In this document: positions 46,101-56,400 of the stretch, piece after piece
Layout of the letters: every line of letters begins with the position of its first letter
Numbering within the stretch: position 1 is the first letter of the stretch
Assembly (NCBI GenBank): GCA_020310875.1
Contig: CM035439.1
Location: forward strand, 140,245,852-140,309,851
Direction of reading: 5' to 3'
Source: Ceratopteris richardii
Taxonomy: Eukaryota; Streptophyta; Polypodiopsida; Polypodiales; Pteridaceae
Length of the DNA: 64,000 nt
The notes under the pieces: model-generated
Seen by the model: the letters and a program-made list of their open reading frames with translations, nothing else
Told to the model about the DNA's origin: nothing
Database searches by the model: none
Program-made: the position numbers and the translations under genes

Positions 46101-47440
46101 TTTAGATCCATTTTGCTAAAGGGAATAACCAATGAAGACACATTTTTCCTTTTGGATGAAATTTCATCATCAACTCATGTGGAACATGTACATATGCAAT
46201 ACAGCTGAACATTTTCATATGCGATAGGTTTGGCTTTTTACATGTAAACTTCTCTTTAGAGTTAACTTGATGTACAACAACAATTAGGGTTCTATTCATG
46301 ATGCAACCAGTAGTGTACACAGCTTTTGCTCAATAACAATGATCAAGGCTCATGCTATTTCTGCAATATGTCTATTTTTTGCATTCAACAACACCATTCT
46401 ATTATGGTGTGTACCTGCATGAAAAATTCCTTCAAACTCCATGAACTTTTAGAAAACCAATAAATTCATTTGATATGTATTCACTTCCATCATATTTTAA
46501 TATCTAAATATACTTCCCTGTCTACTTTCTGCCATAGCCTTCAAATTTTGAAAGTGAGCAAACACCTCATTCTTTTCCTTCATGAAGTATACCCATAATT
46601 TTTGTGTATGATCATCAATGGAAGTGACATAAAACTTGCAACCTCAAATTCAATAGTCTGTTGAAAAGCTCCTTTGAGTGCATCAACTTGAGCCTTTGCA
46701 AATTTTCATGTCTGGTTCGCTTGTGACAAGTCTTTATGTGAGTAATAACACTTGCACCTTTTGCAAAAATGGTCGCATTCATTTTAGGAATTTTCATAGT
46801 CAAGGTGAACACCTTGCCCACTTTGTTCCCTTTGGTCATCAACCTTCCGATCTGTTTGTACCCTTCTTCATATAAACCATCAACATTGAACCTGACTTGT
46901 ATCCCTTAATCAACCATTTGTCCAACAAAAACTAGGTTCTTTGTTGTATTGGGAACATGCATTACATCATAAAGATGTTTTACCTTCCCATCCCCCATGG
47001 ATAGTTCTATGTTTCCTGTATGCTTGATAGGATGTGATGTATCATCACCTGTTTCAACAAATCTAGGAACTAGCAATTTTCCCAAGCTACTAAACCATTC
47101 TACATGGTTGGTCATGTGATTTGAAGCATTTGAATCAACATACTAGACATTATCGTTTGATTTTGAAATGTCAGCAGACATTGTATTCATCATGTGATGT
47201 TGGACCATCAACAACTTCTCTAAATCATCTGCACTTGTGGATGCATAATTGTTTTGCTGCTTTCTATTGTTTTGACTCTTCAACCTGCAATCATATTCAA
47301 ATTGACCAATTTTAACATAATTTGAGCACCCCTTACTGTCATTACTTGAATCATTTCTTTGGAAATTTCAACAACCTCTTTGGTTCTCTCTACCTCGAAA
47401 TTATCCTCTACCTGTGCAGACACTTACCGACGTACTCTTT
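43147..47440 (-). mobile_element. Element I: Ty1/copia, decayed
   Basis: Minus strand: Gag knuckle region (about 47340-47280), protease region (47115-46906, MTNHVEWFSSLGK ... VMHVPNTTKNLVFVGQ), integrase (46842 to 46102), RT (to about 45090; MAIYVDELILGGDNKESI, MSLRQYALSILQNHGM), RNase H relics, LTR (44564-44333), primer site, then Gag of a following unit (43560-43342, MNEGDSMDNFLTKIKYLKEL ... TVLNGLPHSYKSF). Many breaks; the oldest-looking element here. It is cut on the left by F2 LTR 0 and on the right by copia K. Confidence 0.75.
44333..44564 (-). repeat. Copia LTR (232 bp) of element I
   Basis: Plus strand TGTTGGAGTTTG ... ATATATCAACA, similar to the LTR at 30903-31132. A decayed initiator-Met primer site (TTTGTATCAGAG on the minus strand) lies at 44319-44332, so this LTR also has pol on one side and a leader on the other. 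Confidence 0.7.
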
Positions 47441-47767
47441 TGTTGGGTGTGTGTAGAAGTCCGAGAGACACACGAGAAGCACACACAAGCAGCAAAAATG
47501 TAGCAAGATACACGGAGAAGACAGATGGCTAGAATAGCTCTCTCTATTGACGATGAACTGAATTGAAGTAAGAGCTGAATAATATCCCTAAGTACAAAGT
47601 ACCACCACATATGAGAGTATTAAGTATGTGGTAACATGGGGAAAAAACCTCTAGCCAGCACTAGAGTAAAAAGTGCACATGTATAGGGAAAAGGTTCACA
47701 TCAAAGCTACTTGAGGAACATATAAGTGTAACAAAATCCCCTGGAGTGAATGATGTGAACACATACA
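47441..47767 (-). repeat. 3' LTR of K (about 327 bp)
   Basis: Plus strand TGTTGGGTGTG ... GTGAACACATACA. The left 5-bp flank is TCTTT, a candidate target duplication whose partner is not found in the window. Confidence 0.6.
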
Positions 47768-48195
47768 GGGAGTGATAGATTAGCCCCCATAAGGTAATAA
47801 GCCTAAAAATTTGGGAAAAGCTTCAAACTTTTCCTGTGGAAGAGCTTTGGTGAATATGTCTGCCACATTATCTTGTGTAGGCACATATACCAAATGAATA
47901 TCTCATGCACGAAGGTGCTCTCTCACATCGTGATAATCAGATCAATATGTTTGCTTCATGCATGAAACATTGGCTTTCGTGCAATAGCCAAAGCACTCTG
48001 ACTATCAGTGAGAATATGCATAGCAGCATCAATCTCCATGCAAAGATCCATCAATAGGTGTCTCATCCATATACACTCCACTATAGCCGTGCAAATTGCC
48101 CTGTACTCTACTTCGCAACTCGATGTCACCACTATAGGTTTCTTCTTACTCAACCAAGATATGCATGAGTCTCCACGAAACAAGCAGTACCTTTG
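47441..48195 (-). mobile_element. Element K: Ty1/copia 3' end
   Basis: Minus strand: RNase H (WLSKKKPIVVTSSCEVEYRAI, 48195 to 47956, and the C-terminal block to about 47800), polypurine tract (complement of TTAGCCCCCATAAGG, about 47781-47794), and 3' LTR (47767 to 47441). The LTR has TG...CA ends and abuts element I at CTCTTT, so K is inserted in I. Its 5' half is missing. Confidence 0.7.
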
Positions 48196-48527
48196 CTTGA
48201 ACACTATCACACTCTGACTTGAGAGTTCGATCTCTCAAAACCACAATTTTCATGTATCAACAATACATGAAATCACTTGAAAGTTTGGATATGAACTATG
48301 GATGTTGAATAGAATGTGAGCTATGGTTTTGCAAGATGGAGGTCAAGATGGCTCCGAAACTAAAATCTGAGCAAAGCAAGTGATCCTAAAGGGATAACTC
48401 ACAAAACTGTTTTGACACCTTCTACCTCTGCACAAAAGTTTGTAGCATTGTGAAGTGCACATTCTCCACACCTTCTCACATACTCTTCACTCTTAGCCTT
48501 TTGGATGAGCTCTCCACAACCACACTG

Positions 48528-48539
48528 GCTCTGATACCA
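48528..48539 (-). promoter_or_regulatory. Primer binding site of L (tRNA-iMet)
   Basis: The minus strand reads TGGTATCAGAGC directly after the LTR end. Confidence 0.85.
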
Positions 48540-48904
48540 TGTCAATAGAAAGAAGATAAGGAAGAGAGTTCTCACACACAAAGAGAGGAGTACACATAGA
48601 TTGAGGCAAGGAAGAAGATCTTCTTTTTCTTATCCTATTACATAAAGGGAATGCACAAGAATGACCTAATACAACAATACAACCAATACAATATATGAAG
48701 AAAAATAAATAAAGAAAACCCTAATGTTCACAAATGAGTGAGTTGGCAAGAAACAAATGTGCCATGAATCTCGATAGATAAATTTGGTAAAGCTCACTAA
48801 AGTGTCCTTGAAATATATTGGCATAACCATAACACATGTTAGAGAGATGAAAAAGTGGTATGTGTCATCCTTGATCATCATCTGTTGATCTTGATATCTC
48901 AACA
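48540..48904 (-). repeat. 5' LTR of L (365 bp)
   Basis: TGTTGAGATATC ... TATTGACA on the minus strand, with TGT/ACA terminal inverted ends and the primer site next to it. Confidence 0.65.
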
Positions 48905-49768
48905 AATAAGATGCTATATGAAGGAAAAAGAGAAATTCAACATGCTGAATTTGAAGATTTGAAGTCCTTTCTTGCTCAACATTGATCTACAAGAGGAAAA
49001 CTTCTACCATAAATAGCTAGATTGGCCGTAGAGAGCTTTTTAAGGTCAAATTTTCCCACATAATGCTATTTTGGCACACAGTTGAGTGTAATTACCCTTT
49101 TATTGGACCCCATCTTGGTCATGTATTAATTATGATGAGAGATTTTGATGATTCATGCTCCTATTTATCCTTTTTTGGATGTAATGTTCCCTTGTGTTCC
49201 TTTTACTATGGGCCGCTTCATCTAATCATGACCCAATGTAGAGTCGAGGTTCTTCGTGGTTTGTAAGCCTTATAAAACATTTGCGTACTTGAATTTTCCT
49301 TTTGAAGCACATGTAGAGTATGTAAAATGTTTCTTATCTAATGAAAAGAAGAAAAGCAAGATGTGTTAAGGAGAGTGTGGGTTATTTATGATCCCTCATG
49401 CACTTGGTAGTCTAGCTTCTTCCAACTTGGGTTTCATTGTTTTCTTCCCTTTTCTTTTCCATCGTATCCCATCCCTCTCTCCATAGCTCACTGTGTGATC
49501 TATGGTGAGATATGAAAGAGGAGAGTGATGCGAGGTTTTTTGGTTGAATAGCTTATCTATCGATCTTTTAACACATGCATCAATTTTAGTTGATGAAGAA
49601 AGAAGTTGTGCCATAATGGTAGGAGATGAACCAACATCCGCTTGCAAAGTTGTCATCCATATATCCAAACCTTAAAGCCCTCAAATTTTACTGTAGAATT
49701 GATCATATGCTCTCATGCCATAGGTTGGAACTGATTTTTTATGAAGCTCATTGTAATAAGTTTGTATC
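48905..49768. other. Unassigned sequence, no gene seen
   Basis: About 860 bp of ordinary-composition DNA. A short minus-strand open frame (49396-49668) has no recognisable domain. Because C is flanked by matching ATCCT repeats, this stretch was joined to 63587-64000 before C inserted; it may be the 3' non-coding part of the LTR element whose polypurine tract and LTR start at about 63618. Confidence 0.5.
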
Positions 49769-49773
49769 ATCCT
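49769..49773. repeat. Target duplication of C, left copy (ATCCT)
   Basis: ATCCT just before TGTTGAAGCTC; the same five bases follow the other end at 63582-63586. Confidence 0.65.
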
Positions 49774-49870
49774 TGTTGAAGCTCAAGGTCAAGGACAAAG
49801 CATGGAAGCGCATCAAGGAAGTGGACACACAAGAAGAAGGAGCAAGTAGGGAGCTCCAAGAAACACCTGC
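49774..49870 (+). repeat. Inverted U3 fragment at the left end of C
   Basis: The first ~95 bp of the C LTR in plus orientation (TGTTGAAGCTC ... AAACACCTG), joined to CCAAATTTGG, the sequence that normally lies between primer site and LTR. LTR and primer region share CAAATTT at the join, a possible microhomology. Confidence 0.75.
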
Positions 49871-49879
49871 CAAATTTGG

Positions 49880-50505
49880 TGTCACTCTAGCACAATGGTG
49901 AGTACCAACGTGAGGAGATACACCTCATAAATGTCAATCCGTGGAGACGTGAAGACCGGTATGAAGACCGCGAGCAAGTGATGGCACAAGTGCGTGAGTG
50001 AAAGCACCCAAGCATGCACACACATACACACACACGCGCACAAGGTAAGAGCAAAGAGTGGAACAATGGAAAGCTTCGATTACCAAAGAGCTCTCTTACA
50101 AAACTGAAATCTACAACAAGCCAACCTCAAAAATGAGCTCTCCAGCCCTTTTTATAGTTTTTGAGTGGTTTTGGCCCTGTCCAGACCTAGTGTCCGGCCT
50201 AGTTAAAAAATAGGTTCCAGGGCTTATTTGGGGGCTCAAACGGAGTCTAAAAATTATGAAACTTGGTAGGATGGTAGATCTAATACTCCTCAAGCTCGAG
50301 GACTCCTCAGCTTGAACAAAATGGAGTTACAAAAATGGAAGATGGTATTTACAATGGTTTTTAGTGATAAAAATCACTATTTTTGTAGGGATTTCTTCTG
50401 AAAATTTGACAGGTGTTTCTTGGAGCTCCCTACTTGCTCCTTCTTCTTGTGTGTCCACTTCCTTGATGCGCTTCCATGCTTTGTCCTTGACCTTGAGCTT
50501 CAACA
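49880..50505 (-). repeat. C LTR copy 1 (626 bp)
   Basis: Plus strand TGTCACTCTAGC ... GAGCTTCAACA. It contains an antisense TATA motif at about 50147-50158 and a CA-rich stretch near 50020. The preceding CCAAATTTGG makes it 5'-LTR-like. Confidence 0.9.
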
Positions 50506-50512
50506 CTTTTGG

Positions 50513-51138
50513 TGTCACTCTAGCACAATGGTGAGTACCAACGTGAGGAGATACACCTCATAAATGTCAATCCGTGGAGACGTGAAGACCGGTATGAAGA
50601 CCGCGAGCAAGTGATGGCACAAGTGCGTGAGTGAAAGCACCCAAGCATGCACACACATACACACACACGCGCACAAGGTAAGAGCAAAGAGTGGAACAAT
50701 GGAAAGCTTCGATTACCAAAGAGCTCTCTTACAAAACTGAAATCTACAACAAGCCAACCTCAAAAATGAGCTCTCCAGCCCTTTTTATAGTTTTTGAGTG
50801 GTTTTGGCCCTGTCCAGACCTAGTGTCCGGCCTAGTTAAAAAATAGGTTCCAGGGCTTATTTGGGGGCTCAAACGGAGTCTAAAAATTATGAAACTTGGT
50901 AGGATGGTAGATCTAATACTCCTCAAGCTCGAGGACTCCTCGGCTTGAACAAAATGGAGTTACAAAAATAGAAGATGGTATTTACAATGGTTTTTAGTGA
51001 TAAAAATCACTATTTTTGTAGGGATTTCTTCTGAAAATTTGACAGGTGTTTCTTGGAGCTCCCTACTTGCTCCTTCTTCTTGTGTGTCCACTTCCTTGAT
51101 GCGCTTCCATGCTTTGTCCTTGACCTTGAGCTTCAACA
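50513..51138 (-). repeat. C LTR copy 2 (626 bp)
   Basis: Nearly identical to copy 1 and separated from it by 7 bp (CTTTTGG). It abuts the polypurine tract, so it is the 3' LTR of the internal region. Confidence 0.9.
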
Positions 51139-51153
51139 CACCCCCCCCTCTTG
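51139..51153 (-). promoter_or_regulatory. Polypurine tract of C
   Basis: The plus strand is CACCCCCCCCTCTTG, i.e. AAGAGGGGGGGG-type on the sense strand, right next to the LTR start. Confidence 0.85.
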
Positions 51154-52132
51154 AGTCTGTCGTCCCTGACAGACCCTTGTTGTCGTGGTTGTTCCATGTA
51201 GTACATTGAGAGGTAGTGTCCGTTACGTTCAACAGGGGCGATCCCTCTTCCCAATGTATCCTGGTCATTTGTCTGGTTCTTCACTTTGCCACTGTTATTT
51301 CTTGCAGTGTGTAGTCCCTTTGTACGTACTTCTGCCTTGGATTCCATCTGGGTGGTGCATTTGTAAGTTTTCCAAAACTGCTAGCTGCTCAAAGGAGGTG
51401 GTCAATGTTGATTGTGAGCAACTCTCGGTGGTGATGGCTTCCTTGCGCTTGTTGTTGTCATCTTGATGTCGTCTGGTTCTTCCAAAGATGGCTTTTCATA
51501 GTTTTCATGCCAAGTACTTGTAACCCATAATGAATGGTGGGTAAGTGCATTAGTGCATGGATTGAAAAAAATATGTGCCTTGTGTATGGCCTTGTAATGT
51601 GGCCCTACATATGCGTACTTGGAAAATGCATGGCAAGAAGTATGGTGCAAGAGGTTGAGTCTTGAGCTAAGTGCTCAAGGGTATGCTGACGAAGAGGTTT
51701 CCTAATCTATCCTGGCTATAGTGTTGTTGAAACATACACGTCTTACCATGGTGAAGGGTCCGTTGATCTTCATCTCTTCGTGTTGTGGTTCCACTTGGTG
51801 TTTGACCATCGGCTTGTCCTTTTTGTTGAGGGATGTTCTTGCTGGAAGTTCGCTAATGAGCATTTTCAAGCACATAGTTTTTTTTTTTTTTTTTTTAATT
51901 TTTTTTTTTATACCAAATGGCATGAAACAAGAAGAAAGAGGTTAGTATCAATAAAATATTTTACATGTGAAAATTTGTGTCTCATGTGCCTGGGATTTTT
52001 CAATTGTGTCTATGCACGGCCATGTAAGGTGGCCCTATATTGATGCATACTTTGGAGATGCATGACCTGAATGGTGCAAAAGACAAGGTTATGCCAAAGG
52101 CACATGGTTGCTGCACGTCGAGGCTTTTGATG
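51154..52132 (-). other. C 3' region without a recognised gene
   Basis: About 980 bp between the WVPK ORF and the polypurine tract. It includes a T-run at 51880-51911 and two related words ending in CCTTGTAATG/CCATGTAAGG TGGCCCTA (near 51590 and 52020). In E the corresponding place holds ORF2 and ORF3, for which I see no counterpart here. Confidence 0.55.
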
Positions 52133-53400
52133 TTACTCGCATAGTTGATGCATTCTTTGTTTGGAGGTGCCGATTGGATCTCGAAATGATGTAATCCTCC
52201 TAATGGGAACCCATTTCCTAATAGTATTTGGCCCCGTAGAGATCACCTCAAGCCAGTTCTTCTTTGGATGCTGTCCAAACTTTGGTATCCCGTGTGGTTG
52301 GCCTTTTGGTTCTGTGGTTGTTGTTGGTGCTTTTGGCTTCCAAACCCATATCCTTGATGATTGCTGGCTTACTTTTGCAGAAGGGTTAAGTTCATCGTCG
52401 TTTGTTCTTGGTGGTTTGTTCTTACCCTTTGCTTTCTTTGGCTTCTTTGTTGAGACCTTTTGCATGGTGGGGAGCATAGGCCGTTGTGTATGTAAGAGCT
52501 TCTTGGGTACCCACATCTGTGATCGCCCTTGTTGAGCTGTAGCTAATTTTTTAGGCACCCAAATTTGTACCTGATTGTGGTCGGCCTTCATTGATAGCTT
52601 CGGTACCCAAATTTGATGGATTCTTCGTGCTTGACCCTGTCGTAAGTGCTTGGTCCTTCTGTTGTCATGGTCGGTCTGGTTGGGTGGGAGTCTTTGAGGT
52701 AACATCGATGGTGGTACCCCTTTCTTTACCCAGATCTGTGTCATGCCCAACACTTCTTTCTTCTTGAGGGCTCTTTGTCTATTTGATAGACTGGCTGTCT
52801 TGCACTGTTTTGCCTGCTTCTGAGGTTGAGCTCTTGTGGATGCTTTGCTCTTTAAAAAACAAGAAGAAGGTTCATCTTGCCTTTGCGACTGTCCTTCCGT
52901 GATTGCGTCTGTTTGAATCATAGAGCTTTTGACATCTACAACATCTTGTTCGAGAAGATTAGTCTTAGAGGAACAAAGAGAGTGTGTGGTGTCAGTTTCA
53001 GTGGGCATGCGATTCTCCAATTCTAATGTAATGCATTGATCATATACCCAAACTTGAAGAAGTTGACTTCTTAGGTTCAAGTTGACAGCATGGTCGTAAA
53101 TCCAATCTTGACCCAAGACAAGTGGTTCTGTGAGGTCCTCATCATGACACACTAGCATTTTGACTTTTATTGGAACATCTTGAAGGTAGATGGGAAGTTC
53201 CACCTCGCCCAAACAGGGTGTTTCCACGCCTCCTAATCCTATGAGATAGGCTTCTATGGGCTTGATGTCCAATTGCAGGTCTTGGCAGTATGAAAATCAA
53301 ACTGCACTAGTTGCTGCTCCTGAGTCAACCAATGCTCTCACAGTCCTTACACTCTTTCCTTGTCCTACCTCTATAGTCACAAAGGGTCGTCGATCAATTA
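52133..53400 (-). CDS. Second retropepsin-like domain with WVPK repeats (C)
   Basis: Minus strand, downstream of integrase. The retropepsin-like part has RRPFVTIEVGQGKSVRTV, VDSGAATSAV, IGLGGVETPCLGEVELPIYL and LVLGQDWIYDHAVNLNLRSQ. A strongly basic tail follows, with about six spaced WVPK-like words (IWVKKG, IWVPKLSMKAD, IWVPKKLA, MWVPKKLLH, IWVWKPKA, KWVPIRR), some 15-35 residues apart. The main protease of the element lies separately upstream of RT. Expected to be made as the end of the polyprotein; a minor break lies in the region. Confidence 0.65.
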
Positions 53401-56400
53401 TTTGAGAAGTAGTTATGCCCGATTTTTGGCACATGTCCATGTGATATTTTGGAGCTTTTGTGTTGACATCTAGGCCTAGCCGCCGTAGCTTATTTCTTCT
53501 GATGCGTTCTCTCGCCTCTGCTTGTGCTTCTTCTCTAACCCTTAACTCCTCTTCTTTTCGCTTCTTAGCAGTGTTGAGTCTCATGAGCATTTCCTCTGTA
53601 AGAGGTTCTTGATATAACTTGACTCGGCATCCACTAATATAGTTTGGTAGGATATCACCTTCTAAAGTGGCCAATTGAATTGCACCGCTAGTGGAGAGTC
53701 TATTAATGATCATGGGTCCATATCCTCGTTTCTCCAATTTGCGGGCATGTTGCTTTAGCGTATAAACCAGCACTAGATCTCCTTCCTTCAAGCCTTTATT
53801 CTTTACATGGGCATCAAAGTATGCCTTTTGCCTTTTCTTTGCAGCATAAATGCCTGCTGCTGCTCGTAGCCTCGTCTCACCTAAGCGTTCTAGATCAAAG
53901 ATCCTGGAAGACAACTCATGTCCATTCCACTCATGCTCTTGTGCTACTTTCAAGGCAGGGATTAGGAAGTCTAATGGTAGCACAGCATTCTGTCCAAAAA
54001 CCATCTGAAATGGGGTAGCATTGAGTACCGTTTTGTAGGCAACTCGGTATGCCCAAACAGCATGATGAAGTTGTTTGTCCCAGTCAGAGCGTTTATTATT
54101 TACAAGTTTCGTCAATACGTTACATAGGATCTTATTCGTGCTCTCGGCCTGTCCGTTGGCTTGTGGGTGATAAGGGGCAGACTTCTTATGTATCACCATG
54201 AATTCTTGAAGGAGATTTTCAATGACCTCATTCAAGAAGTGCGTACCTCTATCACTAACCAACTCTATTGGTAACCCGTACCTAGTGAACACATTTTCGA
54301 ATAAGAACTTAGCCGTTGTTTGAGCATCATTCTTTGTCGTGGCTTTTACTTCCACCCACTTTGTAAGGTAATCTGTGGCTACAATAATGTATTCTGCATG
54401 GGAGTTTCTAGCTGGGGGGTTAATAGGACCAACAAAGTCTATGCCCCACTTCGAGAATGCGCGCCCTCCCATCATTGGCCTTAAAGGCATCTCATCTTTT
54501 CTTATCGGATACTGGGCACGTTGGCATGTGTCACATTTCTTCACATAAGTATGTGCATCCATATGAAGAGTGGGCCACCAAAGTCTTGAGAATAGAATGG
54601 TCTTAATTACTCTGTCAGGCCCAAAGTGTCCACCTGCAGCACCGCTGTGTGCAGTTTCTAAGACTTTCAAATAGTCTGATTCATGAACGCACAGTCTTAG
54701 GTAACCATCCTTGCCTCTTCGATATAGGTTGTCTCCTACTAAGGCATAGTCTTGAGCCTCTTGCTCCATGCTTCGTTTTCTTGCAAGACTAGCCTGATTG
54801 GGTAATGTTCCCGATCTCATGAACGCAACCAATGGAGCACTCCAATCTAGGATTAATGACACGTGATAAAGAGTGGCATGCTCCACTGGGGGTCTCTTCT
54901 GGCACACTGGACAATTCTGGATCCACTTCTGTATTTCTTTGTCCATGCTAGGCCAATACACTCCTAAACGTTTTAGATTCTGCAATGTTCGTTGTTTAGA
55001 GTAATGATTTCCTAGCAATCCCTCATGGGCTTGTTGCAACCAACTAATATGTTCATCGTCCTCGACACAACAAGCTAATACGCCCTCTGGATCTTGTTTG
55101 TACATGCTTCCGGCCAATATTTGATACTTTTGTGATTTTACAATTTCTTCTTTGCTTGTTTTCACATTCTTATTTGCAGGACCGAAGGTTAGGACTGGTA
55201 CCAACTTGTTTGCCCATTTAGGAACAACTTCCAAATTGAACAGATAAGCATCGGGCAATTCATCAGACACTCCTTGCGGTGACTCTCCTGAAGTGATGCG
55301 AGAAAGATGGTCTGCCCTAAGATGGGTTCTACCTTTCCTGACAACCACTTCAAAGTCGTATTCCATTAGTAAGAGGAACCATCTCACCAAGCGGCCTGTA
55401 TTGCAAGGTTTATTGACCAAATATAGTAAAGCTTGATGATCAGTGAAAAACTTGAACTTATTGGCCAATAGATAGTGTCTAAACTTCTTCACAGCGTATA
55501 CCATGCCTAAGCCTTCTCTCTCCGTTGTGGTATAATTTCGTTCAGCTGCATTTAATTGCCTACTAGCATATGCTATCGGCAAATCTAGGTTTCCTTCACC
55601 TGTTGGTTGTGCTAGCACACATCCTATTGCATGATTGGAGGCATCTACATGGACATGAAAGGGTTTGCTCCAATCCGGAGTAGTCAATATTGGTGTTGTG
55701 CACAAACGTCTTTTCAGCTCGTTGAAGGAATTCTCGCATTCCTCGTTCCACTCAAAATTTGTTAACAACCCATAAAGAGGTTTAGCTATGATGGCATACA
55801 TGTGGATAAACCTACGGTAATATCCACAATGGCCCATAAAGGCCTGTACCTCTTTAACATTTCTTGGTCTTGGCAACTCTGCTATCGCTCTTACCTTGTC
55901 TTCATCTGTTGAAATTCCATTCTTAGAAACAATGTGACCTAAGATTTTACCTTGTCGTACCATGAACACACACTTCTCTGGGTTCAGACAAACTCGATAA
56001 CCTCTACACTTGTTGAAGATCTGTCTGAGCTCAGGGATTTGGTAACTTCTCTGTTGGGAATGCGCACATAAATCATCCACATATACTTCTAAGCTCTTTC
56101 GTAAGAACTCTTTGAAGACATGACACATGAGCCTTTGGAATGTTGCAGGTGCATTGGTGAGCCCAAATGGCATCACACGAAATGCAAAGATTCCCCATTC
56201 TGTGGCAAAGGCCGTTTTGTGTTGATCTTCGGGGGCAATGGCTACTTGGTTGTAACCTGAAAATCCATCAAGGAAGCTATAAACTTCCTTGCCTGCAACA
56301 CGCTCCAATAGATGTTCGGTGATTGGGAGTGGATAACTATCTCTAATCGTAGCGGCATTAACTTTTTTAAGGTTAATGCACACTCGCAATTTCCCATTCT

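Larger units (their letters stand above)
48196..48904 (-). mobile_element. Element L: Ty1/copia 5' end
   Basis: Minus strand: 5' LTR (48904 to 48540), primer site (48539 to 48528) and ~330 bp of leader and possible Gag start. The LTR is unlike those of H, I and K, so it is another family. The join with K near 48195 is a recombination or truncation point. No coding domain is recognised in the remaining piece. Confidence 0.6.

Noticed and set aside
49396-49668. Possible small host gene on the minus strand (90 codons)
   Set aside because: No recognisable domain, no splice or promoter evidence, and the surroundings are retroelement DNA.
49880-51138. Plain local tandem duplication of one LTR
   Set aside because: The first copy is preceded by primer-site spacer sequence and the second abuts a polypurine tract, which fits a 2-LTR type junction better than a local duplication; duplication is not fully excluded.
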